Shown here in pieces: positions 55,982 through 64,000 of a stretch of DNA of 64,000 bases; within the stretch, counting starts at the first letter, position 1; every line of letters starts with the position of its first letter. The stretch comes from Bacteroidetes bacterium GWF2_38_335. Its GTDB lineage: Bacteria > Bacteroidota > Bacteroidia > Bacteroidales > GWF2-38-335. The notes beneath the pieces were generated by a model. That model was not told the origin of the DNA and searched no databases. It worked only from the letters and a program-made list of their open reading frames with translations. The position numbers were made by a program, and so were the translations under genes. The stretch lies in contig MEOH01000010.1 of assembly GCA_001769535.1 (NCBI GenBank), forward strand, positions 192,414 through 256,413, written 5' to 3'.

Positions 55982-56326
55982 TTACAGTTTGCTTTTTATT
56001 TCTTCAATTTCTTCTTTGGTATAGTGTTCGCAGCTTTCAAGAGCGGAAATAATGTCTTCGAGTGTTTTCTTGAATTCTTCAGGATTTTCTTCTTTCATAG
56101 CTTCAAGCTTGTCGCTTTCGGTTTTCAACTGACTGTTCAGTTTTTCAATTTTTTTGCTGATGGCTTCAATTTCTTCGTCGTTGATGTCGTCCATTGCTTT
56201 TTGAAGATCGGCCTGTTGAGCTTTAATTTCACACATGATGTCTGCAATGTCGTTGGCGTCTTTACTGCCACAGGAGGAAATAATAAGTATAATTGTCAGC
56301 GCAAGAAGAGATAATACTTTTTTCAT
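55982..56326 (-). CDS. Small helical lipoprotein, 114 aa
   Basis: A lipoprotein signal (MKKVLSLLALTIILIISSC, cysteine 19) is followed by an almost wholly helical, very acidic/lysine-rich chain (about 30-110) with heptad-like spacing, so it is probably a coiled coil. Two further cysteines, in DIMCEIK and ALESCEHY, are conserved in position with the next gene's product. The function is unknown. A possible -7 box (CAAACCTA on plus, 56356-56363) suggests its own promoter. Confidence 0.72.
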   Translation of the reverse strand: MKKVLSLLALTIILIISSCGSKDANDIADIMCEIKAQQADLQKAMDDINDEEIEAISKKIEKLNSQLKTESDKLEAMKEENPEEFKKTLEDIISALESCEHYTKEEIEEIKSKL

Positions 56327-56394
56327 AATTACTGGTGTTTTTATTGTTGTTAGTGCAAACCTATTAAAAAATATGAATTGATTTGCAGTATAAA

Positions 56395-56721
56395 CTAATT
56401 ATTTTCACATTTTTCCATGGCATCCTTGTATGCCTGTTCAGCCTTTTTGTTTCCTTCTTCATCGGCTTTGTACTTTTCTTTAATCTCATTGCCCAGATCA
56501 ATCATTTCCTTTTCAAGATCCTTTAGTTCCCCGGTAAGTGTTTTAATTGTTTCCTGATCATCGTTTTCATATGCCTTGGTGAGATCCTTTTCAAAGCCTT
56601 TTAGTTTGCACATCAAGTCGGCATATTTTTTACCGTCGGCTTCTGGTCCGCCCGAACACGCTGAAATATTTACCAAAACTACTGAAAACAAAAGTGCAGA
56701 AATAATTTTCAATCTTTTCAT
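56395..56721 (-). CDS. Small helical lipoprotein, paralogue
   Basis: I start it at ATG 56721 (MKRLKIISALLFSVVLVNISAC, cysteine 22); the longer frame would begin inside lpxH. The 108-aa product has the same plan as its neighbour: one cysteine early in the helix (DLMCKLKGFEKDL) and one at the C-terminus (EKCENN), with a charged coiled-coil helix between. The two Cys-bracketed helices may close into a disulfide-linked hairpin. A -7 box lies at 56739-56746. Confidence 0.7.
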   Translation of the reverse strand: MKRLKIISALLFSVVLVNISACSGGPEADGKKYADLMCKLKGFEKDLTKAYENDDQETIKTLTGELKDLEKEMIDLGNEIKEKYKADEEGNKKAEQAYKDAMEKCENN

Positions 56722-56770
56722 TTGTATAAATTTTGCTGCAAATATATATAAAAGGGATTTTTTTTGATGC

Positions 56771-57523
56771 TTAACCCGTGAATTTTTCAAGATGAAATTT
56801 TTCACCATCCCAAATTCCATAGGAAAAATTATTGATCCAGTCTCCCAGGTTGATCATGGTGCTTTTTTCATCAAGTTTATATTGCATGGGAATATGTCTG
56901 TGACCGAAAACAAAATAATCAACAGACTGCGTTTTTAAAACAGTCCGCGAGTACATTACCAGCCATTCTTCTTCATGAACGATCTTTTCTTTCATTGGAT
57001 CGGGTTTTGAATACCTGCTTTTTCTTGACCATGAATGGGCAATGGTAATGCCAAAGTTGGGATGAAACCTGTGAAACAGCCATTGAAAAAATTTTCCTTT
57101 GAAAATCCATTTTAATCTTTTAAAGGCTTTGTCATAAGGGCCCAATCCATCACCGTGGCCTATAAAAAATGTCTTGCCGTCAAACTCTTTTACAACCGGT
57201 TCGGTTTGTTTGATGATGCCTGTTTCTTCAGGCAGGTATTTGAAAACCCAGATGTCATGGTTGCCGGTAAAAAAATAAACCGGGATGCCTGCATCGGTGA
57301 ACTCGGCAATTTTTCCAAGAAACCTGGTGAATCCTCGTGGCACTACTTTTTTATACTCAAACCAAAAATCGAAAATATCTCCCATCAGATATAATTCCTT
57401 TGTCTGGTTTTTAATGGAATCGAGCCACCTGACAAGTTTTTTTTCACGTTCCATGCTTGCTTTGGCGTTGGGAAAGCCAAGGTGTGCATCCGATACAAAA
57501 TATATGTTTTTGCCTGTATTCAA
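56771..57523 (-). CDS. lpxH: UDP-2,3-diacylglucosamine hydrolase (LpxH-like)
   Basis: This 250-aa calcineurin-like phosphoesterase has the full metal-binding set: D12 and H14 in SDAHLG, D49 in MGDIFDFW, a GNHD motif, GHGD, and GHRH near the C-terminus. LpxH removes UMP from UDP-2,3-diacylglucosamine to give lipid X in lipid A synthesis at the inner membrane. The start at 57523 is a TTG that directly follows the TAA of the peptidase gene, so the two are co-transcribed and perhaps coupled. The protein name follows from the whole motif set and length. Confidence 0.88.
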   Translation of the reverse strand: MNTGKNIYFVSDAHLGFPNAKASMEREKKLVRWLDSIKNQTKELYLMGDIFDFWFEYKKVVPRGFTRFLGKIAEFTDAGIPVYFFTGNHDIWVFKYLPEETGIIKQTEPVVKEFDGKTFFIGHGDGLGPYDKAFKRLKWIFKGKFFQWLFHRFHPNFGITIAHSWSRKSRYSKPDPMKEKIVHEEEWLVMYSRTVLKTQSVDYFVFGHRHIPMQYKLDEKSTMINLGDWINNFSYGIWDGEKFHLEKFTG

Positions 57524-60500
57524 TTAAAATTCAATTTCTTTTACCAGTTTAACCGGATTAATTCCTGCCAAATTTAACGTAAAACGTATTTTCTGCCAAT
57601 AATAATATCCATTAGTTTCAAAGTAGTTATCAATATCTTTCGACAAAACAACAGGAAAATACACGGAACAGAACTTTCTGATTAATACAAACTCCACTCC
57701 AAGTTCAGCCGCAGTCATTGTTTCGACATATTCCCTTTTATTTGTAGCGTCATACATGTCTTGTGAAAAGATTCCAAAACTACCGTATATTTTCAAAGGA
57801 AGAGCAAAGGGCAAACCGGCTGAAAAATTGCCCGAAATCAACCATCGGTCGGTATTTCCAATAGGCGAACCAACTGCAAAACCACCATCGGCAGTCATAA
57901 ACTGTTGTGACAATAAGTGGTTATGACCGTCTTTATATGATACTTCATGACGGCCAGGAAAAACACCTTCGTATTGATAGTCTTCAATACCTTTCCATCC
58001 GCTTAATCTGAAATTTCCGAAGTGAGCCTCTTCCGAAGAATGAATAAAACAACCTCCAAATAACCGAAGGTCAAAACTCTTCTTTTTGTTTTTGTAAGTT
58101 TTACTGTATTTGATTTCGGTAAATGTTTTTGCGAAATCTTCATTCAGCTCAACAGTCAACATATAACCAAAAGGATCAAATTTTCTTTTGTTTTGGTGTG
58201 AAAACTTAACCGAGTAATAATTGCTTAAGTTGTTTTTCCCAAAGTAAGCCAGATCAATGGGATTTGTAGCGCTGATAGCTGAAAGGATTATTTTGTTGCC
58301 CACCGGAACCGGCTGCTTGTTATCTATTAACTCCAAAGTAAATTCTGCTTTCATTTTATCGAAGTGGTTTTCGCGCGGCAGGCCGAATTTTGAGCCTGAA
58401 AGATTAACATTCGCTGACTGAATCAGATTGCGAAAAGGAAAAAATGTAAATTGAAACTGTCCGGTTCCCGAAAGGTCACTATTTTCAAAGCTGTACAACG
58501 GTAAAAGCATGTATTCAAATTGTTTCTGCTGTATGGAGAGGTTGTAAATGGCCAATCCGGGCATAAATTTGTCATAGTAATTATATGCGATTACCGGAAA
58601 ATAATAAAACTGAGTATAATTATGGCTTTCTATTGAGGTGAGCAATTGAAAGTGAAGCGGCTCCATTTTTCTAAAAAGGCCATTTTTTCTGATGGTGTTG
58701 TTCTTCCTGTTCAGCTCGGGCATGGCATACAAATGATCAATTCTAACCAGATCAAAATCCTCCTGGGGGAGTGAAAGTTTTTTCTTTCCCTGAAACCCTT
58801 CGAACCATATGGTGTCTTTTACACTGTCGTTTTTTAACAGTGTTATATTCAATGGTGATGCCACATCTCCGGTGTTTTTAAGTTTCAGAACTATTTCACC
58901 GTTTTTATTTTTTTTAAGTCCGGATATTTTATAATCCAACCGCCTGGTGGTTTTAATAAGGTTGTTGAAAAGCCAATCACTTTTTCCGGGAGCCATTTTA
59001 TTGAAAATGTGCTGAATATCTTCCGGACCGGGATGTTTGAATTTCCATTCTTTATAAAATGCCTGAATGATATTGTCAAATTCTTTTTCTCCCAGATAGC
59101 TCATCAGGTAATAGAAATTGAATGCCGTTTTCAGATAAATGCCTGTAAAATAATTTGTTCCGGTATATTTTTCTGATGTGAGGTTTAATGGCTGATCCTG
59201 ATTGTTTCGGGCCGTGATGTTACAGGCAAAATCATAAAATCCCTGATATGGCAGGTTTTTGATTAGGAAGAATTCTGCAACCTTTGGTGTCAGTCCCAAA
59301 TACTCTGTTCCGCTGTAATCCGGATATTTGGTTTTCATGTAGCGAAGCTCATAAAAGGTGTTGAGGCCTTCATCAATCCAGGGAAAATCACGCTCATTGG
59401 AGCCCAGAATCCCATACCACCAGTTGTGACCCACTTCGTGCATGATCACCTCCTCCAGACTTTTATCGGACCCGGCACTCCCGATTAATGTAATATTCGG
59501 GTATTCCATTCCGCCTCCCATTCCCTCAGTGGACTGAATAGCAGTGCAGTAGTTGTAAGGATAATCGCCAATCCATAGGGAATAGTAATAAACTGCATCG
59601 TTGATGTATTCACTGGCTTTTTTCCATAAACCGGCTTCCTCATTGGTGAACATGACATAGGTAGTTACTTTTCTTTTTGATCCGGGCAGGGTTACATGTG
59701 ACTTTAATACATGATATCGTTTATCGGCAAACCAGGCAAAATCATGAATGTGTTTCTCTGTATACCTGATTGTTTTAAGTTTGCTTGATGAATTGGGAAA
59801 GGATAATGCAGTTGTGTCGAATTGCATTATTTTGGCGGTTTCAGCAGCTTTTTTGTCCAGAAATATTTTTTCATTTTCAGTGTATAATTCTCCGGTTGCC
59901 CCAACAACATAGTTTTCAGGTAAAGTGAGCGTCACATCAAAGGAACCATATTCAGAATAAAATTCACCCAAATCAAGATAAGGCATCGGGTGCCATCCAT
60001 CACGGTCGTAAACTGCCGGCTTTGGATACCATTGTGTAATCTGGTATGATTGCTCATAATGGCCTAGTCGCGAGAACTGAGAGGAAGGAATTTTAACAAA
60101 AAAGGGTGTCTGGATATAGGTTTTTTCACCGGGCAACAATGGCTTATTCAGAAAAACCCTGCAAATATCAATGTGTTTTTGATCGGATTCCCATTTCAGG
60201 TGTTCTCCGTTTATCGTAAAATCCAGACTGTCAATGTAACCAAGATCTGATTGAACTGCAGTTTGCAGACTGTTATCTCCAAACATCAGTTTTTGATTTG
60301 CCAATGCTGTTTCGCCGTTTTTGTAAGCATTTGGCCAAAGGTGAAACCATATAAAATTAAGTGTGTCTGGGGAATTATTTACATATTCGATGGTTTCTTT
60401 TGCGCTGATGGTATGCTTTTTATCATCCAGACTTGCATTGATTTTGTAGTTTACTTCCTGCTGGAAGTAACTTTGGGCAAATGAACCGGAGCATCCGGCA

Positions 60501-60538
60501 AAAAAAAACAGGCCAAAAATATATCTGAAAAAATTCAA
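57524..60538 (-). CDS. Secreted M1-family metallopeptidase
   Basis: There is no ATG at the start. TTG 60538 gives a compact signal peptide (NFFRYIFGLFFFAGCSGSFAQ) and lies downstream of a good promoter, so it is preferred over TTG 60586, 48 nt earlier. The zinc site HEVGH, followed 18 residues later by DE, is the gluzincin M1 pattern (H383, E384, H387, E406 if numbered from 60586). GGGMEYP precedes it like the aminopeptidase exopeptidase motif. The long C-terminal part (about 600-1020) is beta-rich and membrane-strand-like. Peptidase activity is likely; the substrate is unknown. Confidence 0.85.
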   Translation of the reverse strand: MNFFRYIFGLFFFAGCSGSFAQSYFQQEVNYKINASLDDKKHTISAKETIEYVNNSPDTLNFIWFHLWPNAYKNGETALANQKLMFGDNSLQTAVQSDLGYIDSLDFTINGEHLKWESDQKHIDICRVFLNKPLLPGEKTYIQTPFFVKIPSSQFSRLGHYEQSYQITQWYPKPAVYDRDGWHPMPYLDLGEFYSEYGSFDVTLTLPENYVVGATGELYTENEKIFLDKKAAETAKIMQFDTTALSFPNSSSKLKTIRYTEKHIHDFAWFADKRYHVLKSHVTLPGSKRKVTTYVMFTNEEAGLWKKASEYINDAVYYYSLWIGDYPYNYCTAIQSTEGMGGGMEYPNITLIGSAGSDKSLEEVIMHEVGHNWWYGILGSNERDFPWIDEGLNTFYELRYMKTKYPDYSGTEYLGLTPKVAEFFLIKNLPYQGFYDFACNITARNNQDQPLNLTSEKYTGTNYFTGIYLKTAFNFYYLMSYLGEKEFDNIIQAFYKEWKFKHPGPEDIQHIFNKMAPGKSDWLFNNLIKTTRRLDYKISGLKKNKNGEIVLKLKNTGDVASPLNITLLKNDSVKDTIWFEGFQGKKKLSLPQEDFDLVRIDHLYAMPELNRKNNTIRKNGLFRKMEPLHFQLLTSIESHNYTQFYYFPVIAYNYYDKFMPGLAIYNLSIQQKQFEYMLLPLYSFENSDLSGTGQFQFTFFPFRNLIQSANVNLSGSKFGLPRENHFDKMKAEFTLELIDNKQPVPVGNKIILSAISATNPIDLAYFGKNNLSNYYSVKFSHQNKRKFDPFGYMLTVELNEDFAKTFTEIKYSKTYKNKKKSFDLRLFGGCFIHSSEEAHFGNFRLSGWKGIEDYQYEGVFPGRHEVSYKDGHNHLLSQQFMTADGGFAVGSPIGNTDRWLISGNFSAGLPFALPLKIYGSFGIFSQDMYDATNKREYVETMTAAELGVEFVLIRKFCSVYFPVVLSKDIDNYFETNGYYYWQKIRFTLNLAGINPVKLVKEIEF

Positions 60539-60555
60539 AGTATTATTATATACCA

Positions 60556-60586
60556 CAAATCTAATAATATCTCCTAATATAAACAA
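60556..60586 (-). promoter_or_regulatory. Bacteroidota promoter of the M1 peptidase-lpxH unit
   Basis: On the minus strand TTG (60586-60584), a 20-nt spacer and TAGATTTG (60563-60556) match the consensus. The start of transcription would be near 60549, which fixes the translation start at TTG 60538. Confidence 0.55.
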
Positions 60587-60610
60587 TAGCTGTAAAGATG
60601 CGCTGCGTGC

Positions 60611-60765
60611 GTCTTATACAAATTGTAATTATAAAACAGTCCAAACTGTTTTATAATTTTACAATGGTTAATACTCGAAATGCATTACAAAATAATTAGT
60701 CAATGGACTATTTTATAATTCATTTCGGTATTACTATGCGAATCACACCGTGATACGCATAAGAC
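60611..60765. repeat. Structured palindromic element with three hairpins
   Basis: Three inverted repeats lie head to tail. The first is TTATAAAACAG (60629-60639) with CTGTTTTATAA (60646-60656), perfect. The second, 60676-60727, has imperfect arms from CGAAATG to CATTTCG. The third is TATGCG-A-ATCAC-ACC-GTGAT-A-CGCATA (60735-60761). The outer ends GTCTTAT and ATAAGAC are also inverted. There is no coding frame. It lies in the 546-nt gap upstream of the M1 gene. Confidence 0.6.
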
Positions 60766-60780
60766 ATCAGTTATACAAAA

Positions 60781-60949
60781 AAAAAGCCCCCACACCCGAA
60801 GAAGATTATTTGGACCGTTTGAATCTGGGTGTGGGGTTCTTTTTATCCCCGTAAGTATTATGAAAAAGACGCGTTAACCAATGCTAAGATACATATATAG
60901 GATAGCCGTTTCCAATAAACGATTTTCCTACGGTAGTTTTAATTTTATC
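60781..60949. repeat. Direct repeat copy 1 with terminator-like hairpin
   Basis: This unit of about 170 bp recurs at 61801-61969, exactly 1020 bp away with no net gap in alignment; 60829-60903 is identical. It opens with CCCCACACCC ... GGGTGTGGGG (10-bp stem, long loop including GATTATTTGGACCG) followed by TTCTTTTT. The rest (GTAAGTATTATG, GACGCGTTAACC, ACATATATAGGAT) is unstructured by eye. It precedes the DUF2007 gene. It may be a small RNA, a transcription stop or an inserted element. Confidence 0.75.
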
Positions 60950-61084
60950 AACGGTTAAGAATCGATGTTTTTAGGAGATTTCTGAAAAGCTAATCTATTA
61001 TTTTTACTTCTGAATCTCTATAAAAGTTAAAATTATGGGTTTTGACAAAATTTATTCTTAATTTTATATTTTTAGCATGTTTAA

Positions 61085-61468
61085 ATGACCAGCTGGCAAA
61101 CCATATTGACCTTTACTTATCCCCATGAAGCACACATGGCAAAGCTTTTGCTTGAATCTGAGGATATTGAAACAATGATCACCGATGAACTTACGGTACA
61201 GGTAGATAATTTTTATTCGAATGCTATTGGGGGAGTAAAGCTGAAAGTCATGGAGGGAGATGTTGAGAAGTCAATCATTTTACTAAAAGAAGGCGGATAT
61301 ATTGTTGAGATTGAAAAGACTGAAAGCAGGTTTATGAAGAGGTTTGACCAATTTACCAATAAAATTCCCTTGATTGGAAAACACTTACTGGTTGTCAGAT
61401 TATTTATTGTATTGACATTGTTTGTTACAGTTGCCGGCTTGCTGGTTTTTATTTTTTTTGAAAACTGA
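61085..61468 (+). CDS. DUF2007-domain membrane protein
   Basis: In this 127-aa protein residues 1-80 form a small alpha/beta domain (ILTFTYPHEAHMAKLLLES) of the DUF2007 type, a putative signalling or PII-like fold. A single membrane helix follows near residues 102-125 (LVVRLFIVLTLFVTVAGLLVFIFF). The gene starts 4 nt before nothing else upstream and ends 4 nt before the next ATG, so the pair is translated together. The whole pair is bracketed by the two 170-bp direct repeats. The function is unknown. Confidence 0.75.
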   Translation: MTSWQTILTFTYPHEAHMAKLLLESEDIETMITDELTVQVDNFYSNAIGGVKLKVMEGDVEKSIILLKEGGYIVEIEKTESRFMKRFDQFTNKIPLIGKHLLVVRLFIVLTLFVTVAGLLVFIFFEN

Positions 61469-61472
61469 AAGA

Positions 61473-61694
61473 ATGGTAAAAAAAGACCTTCTTTGCCCCT
61501 TTTGTGGGTCTGATAATATAGTTCGAAAGAAAAAAGTATCATGGGTTACCCTGATTTTTATATTTGTATTGAGTTTTTTAGTGCCAATTTTTAAGAAATC
61601 ATATTATTGTTTTGATTGCGACCGTGAATGGAAATATGATAAAAAAGGAAATGCCATATTAAAAAAAAAATCTGAGAAAATAACCCAACCATAA
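61473..61694 (+). CDS. Small zinc-ribbon protein with inserted hydrophobic helix
   Basis: I start it at ATG 61473, 4 nt after the DUF2007 stop and preceded by GAAAG. The 73-aa product has CX2C at residues 8-11 (CPFC) and 46-49 (CFDC), a zinc-ribbon pair. A strongly hydrophobic segment (24-40, WVTLIFIFVLSFLVPIF) lies between them. If that segment crosses the membrane, the two halves of the ribbon would be on opposite sides; a re-entrant or peripheral helix is more likely. The basic tail (KKKSEK) is cytoplasmic in type. Confidence 0.68.
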   Translation: MVKKDLLCPFCGSDNIVRKKKVSWVTLIFIFVLSFLVPIFKKSYYCFDCDREWKYDKKGNAILKKKSEKITQP

Positions 61695-61800
61695 ACCATT
61701 ATTTCCCCGGGCATCAATACCGGAAAATTCCTGAAAGAAATTATTAAAAAGAGGTTTTTTAAGATGTGTGTTTGTTGTGAGGAATCTAAGTAGTGTGTAA

Positions 61801-61969
61801 AAAAAAGTCCCCACACCCTTGAAGATTATTTGGACCGTTTGAATCAGAGTGTGGGGTTCTTTTTATCCCCGTAAGTATTATGAAAAAGACGCGTTAACCA
61901 ATGCTAAGATACATATATAGGATCACCGTTTCCAACAGACAATTTCCCTGAGGTCAATTTTAATTTATA
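61801..61969. repeat. Direct repeat copy 2 with terminator-like hairpin
   Basis: This is the second copy of 60781-60949. Its hairpin stem is CCCCACAC with GTGTGGGG, plus a mismatch and two further pairs. T-runs occur on both strands, so it can terminate the zinc-ribbon gene and the convergent T9SS gene. It occupies most of the 61695-62000 gap. Confidence 0.75.
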
Positions 61970-62000
61970 ATCGGTTTATTTTACTGATTAACGGTTTGTT

Positions 62001-64000
62001 TTAATTCTTAATGAACTTTTTAATGATCATTTGATTTTCAATTTGAATGGTCAGAAAATAGGTGCCCGGTGAATAATCAATTTCATCAATGATCATTCTG
62101 CTCTCGTGCTGAACATTTTTCTGCACCATCTGATATAGTTTTTTTCCGTTTATATCAAGGATACTGATAGTTGCCGGCACTGGTTTTTCTGTATCAAATT
62201 CAATGATTAACCTGTCGGTGACCGGATTTGGAAAAACCTTTATAATGGACAAAGGTTCACTGTTTTCAATCCCCGTTCCTCCGACTGCATATATTCCGTA
62301 TCCTTTTGCCGAGCCCGAGGTGTCAACTAAAAAATTATAGTTTTCGAACAGCAAACTGGTTTCGCTGACTTCAAAATCATGGTAGCTGATTAAGGGCAAA
62401 CCTGGTATATCGGCCATGATGCTGTATTCTCCCGTAGGTATTTCCTGAAAATAATAGTATCCGGTGTCATTGGTGGTGCTATAATTGAATATGTCATTTT
62501 CATTGACCTGACTAACCAAAAACACGCTCATCCCTGAAACCGGGTCAGTGGTGTCTTTTGTCATGGTGTCGTAAAATGCATATCCCGAGATAAATCCCAG
62601 ACCTGTAGTTAAGGGCAGTTCTTCAATCATGGTGAACACCACATTGACTTCATCATGACAGCCAAGATTCAAATAGTCAACATCAGCGCATAAGTATTGC
62701 TGGTCATAATAAGTGGGAACCATATTGGGATAAGCCGCTTCGTTGATGACAGATGCCTTCAGGAAGAAATTTCCGCTTGAAGTGGGGTTGAACTGAAAAT
62801 AACCGCTTTCTCCATTGGTTTTGGATTCTACAAAAATACTCTCCAAATCATCATTATATAGTTCAATTTCAACTTCTCCCGAATTAAAGGGAATGCTTGA
62901 ATGTTCGATAACACCTGTGATTTCAATCTGGCTATCCTCAATGATTGAGACGGTATCTGTCAACGAGCAGTTGTTAATGTCGGTAATCAAAACAGGATAA
63001 TCTCCTACCGGAAGTCCGGATACATTGATAGAATCTTCATATGCGTTCACTATTCCGGTGCTGGAAAGCCATTGGATTTGGTGAGGCGACAATGGGGAAG
63101 TGCCTCCGGCTCCTGCCAAATTGACCCAGCCGTTATCCATTTCCAGACATGGATTGAAAACCGATAATATTTCTGCATAATTGGCTGCCGGTTCATAAAG
63201 CGTGTCCTGATAAGGAACGGAAGAACAACCATAGCTGTTGGTTGTAACAAGTTCTACAACGTGGTAGGTCTCTTCATTGGTCCAATTAATGGAGTCTAAA
63301 TAGGTTCCTCCAGCCGTGTTGGTGGCTGTGTAGCCAATTTCATAATCGCCAATGTCGCCAAAATTCCACTGATAAGATGGAAATGAATCATAAGGTGTGG
63401 ATACCATCCATGTTCCCCCAAAACACTCAGGTGCTTCAAATTCAAATAGACCATAGGGGACTCCTGCAAATCTTATGGCAATAGTTGATTGGACCGCACA
63501 CCGGTTGTCATAGGGATAGTATTCTGTCAGGTAAATGATTCTTGTGGTGTCTATGATGGTAACACAAACCTCGTCATTAATAGAGGTTCCGACAGCCGAA
63601 CCGGTAGATGAAAAAGTCAGGCCTGATGGTGAAAGTGAACTCCAGGTAACCACCGTACTGTCCATTGATTGCTCTCCAACCAAATCATAACAGTTGCCAC
63701 AACTAGTGTCTGTTGGGTTTACATAAGGTTCGGGCCATTCATAGAAAGTGAGGAAAAGCGGGCCGGCTGAATCGGCGCATACATATAAATTTTCATTAAA
63801 AGTCACATGGTTTTCTGCAATCAAGTACATCTGATGCTGTCCATAAATGCTTACATGAATAGTGTCATGAACATTTAAAGGATCAGTTAATCCTGATACA
63901 CTATTGTTAATAAAATCGGTTCCGGCATGGGTTGCATCAAACCAGTAAGCGGTGTCAGCGTCAAAAACAGAACCATTAATGTTAATATATTCTGGACCGC
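62001..64000 (-). CDS. Large T9SS sorting-domain protein, N-terminus beyond the window
   Basis: The frame is open from the right edge (no stop between 63831 and 64000), so the first internal ATG at 63830 is not the true start and the gene is cut off. The 666 visible codons contain a PKD-like region (QWNFGDIGDYEIGY), two SdrD_B/CNA-B-like beta modules (GESGYFQFNPTSSG and DTGYYYFQEIPTGEYSI) and a C-terminal T9SS sorting domain (FPNPVTDRLIIEFD, ending IKKFIKN). It is an exported surface protein of unknown function. Confidence 0.85.
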   Translation of the reverse strand, partial: GPEYININGSVFDADTAYWFDATHAGTDFINNSVSGLTDPLNVHDTIHVSIYGQHQMYLIAENHVTFNENLYVCADSAGPLFLTFYEWPEPYVNPTDTSCGNCYDLVGEQSMDSTVVTWSSLSPSGLTFSSTGSAVGTSINDEVCVTIIDTTRIIYLTEYYPYDNRCAVQSTIAIRFAGVPYGLFEFEAPECFGGTWMVSTPYDSFPSYQWNFGDIGDYEIGYTATNTAGGTYLDSINWTNEETYHVVELVTTNSYGCSSVPYQDTLYEPAANYAEILSVFNPCLEMDNGWVNLAGAGGTSPLSPHQIQWLSSTGIVNAYEDSINVSGLPVGDYPVLITDINNCSLTDTVSIIEDSQIEITGVIEHSSIPFNSGEVEIELYNDDLESIFVESKTNGESGYFQFNPTSSGNFFLKASVINEAAYPNMVPTYYDQQYLCADVDYLNLGCHDEVNVVFTMIEELPLTTGLGFISGYAFYDTMTKDTTDPVSGMSVFLVSQVNENDIFNYSTTNDTGYYYFQEIPTGEYSIMADIPGLPLISYHDFEVSETSLLFENYNFLVDTSGSAKGYGIYAVGGTGIENSEPLSIIKVFPNPVTDRLIIEFDTEKPVPATISILDINGKKLYQMVQKNVQHESRMIIDEIDYSPGTYFLTIQIENQMIIKKFIKN

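Overview
The window comes from a member of the Bacteroidota, probably a Bacteroidales/Marinilabiliales-type organism; the sequence does not fix the order. The evidence is: many secreted proteins ending in a type IX secretion (T9SS) type A sorting domain, a TonB-dependent receptor paired with a DUF4249 lipoprotein, a heterodimeric methylmalonyl-CoA mutase, LytS/LytTR two-component genes, AT-rich intergenic DNA, and promoter boxes of the Bacteroidota form (TTG/TTTG, about 20 nt, then TAnnTTTG) in front of several genes. I found no rRNA, tRNA, CRISPR array or complete insertion sequence.

Layout. 1-5.8 kb: housekeeping genes (bifunctional FtcD, a single-domain response regulator, a PgpH-type cyclic-di-AMP phosphodiesterase, a cytoplasmic NlpC/P60 peptidase). 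5.9-16.6 kb: secreted proteins, comprising T9SS cargo, a tail-fibre-like protein, a gluzincin lipoprotein, a VOC lipoprotein and a clan GH-A glycosidase. 16.6-22.3 kb: a small HTH protein, a TonB receptor/DUF4249 pair and a LytS-LytTR pair whose 3' end runs into a dispersed repeat. 22.5-33.2 kb: one leftward transcription unit (2427-aa repeat protein, propeller-like protein, GH10 enzyme, small beta-barrel), with lesions in the last two genes. 33.2-34.1 kb: a MITE-like element. 34.1-41.8 kb: another T9SS protein, an AraC-type membrane regulator, a hypothetical protein, then a YjcH-ActP-porin organic acid uptake locus. 42.0-45.3 kb: a sirtuin facing a tight three-gene operon of two paralogous cysteine-rich lipoproteins and a radical SAM/SPASM enzyme. 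45.6-49.6 kb: TPR-CAP protein, VWA protein and a lipoprotein. 49.7-53.7 kb: methylmalonyl-CoA mutase. 54-57.5 kb: MORN/YwqK-repeat protein, two helical lipoproteins, LpxH. 57.5-60.5 kb: M1 peptidase. 60.5-62 kb: a structured palindromic region and a roughly 170-bp direct duplication bracketing two small membrane genes. 62-64 kb: a T9SS protein that runs off the right edge.

How the genes work together. Uptake of acetate or propionate (YjcH/ActP, with a porin-like outer-membrane protein) and methylmalonyl-CoA mutase suggest short-chain acid metabolism. The GH10 enzyme, the clan GH-A glycosidase, the TonB receptor and the adhesin-like T9SS proteins suggest a surface adapted to polysaccharides.

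The best candidate for an undescribed system is the lipoprotein-lipoprotein-radical SAM operon (42828-45254). Both lipoproteins keep the same seven cysteines outside the lipobox, and the SPASM enzyme is almost certainly co-transcribed with them. The next most interesting items are three kinds of non-coding element: an inverted-repeat-ended element in two copies, a TA-flanked MITE-like element, and the 1020-bp-spaced duplication.
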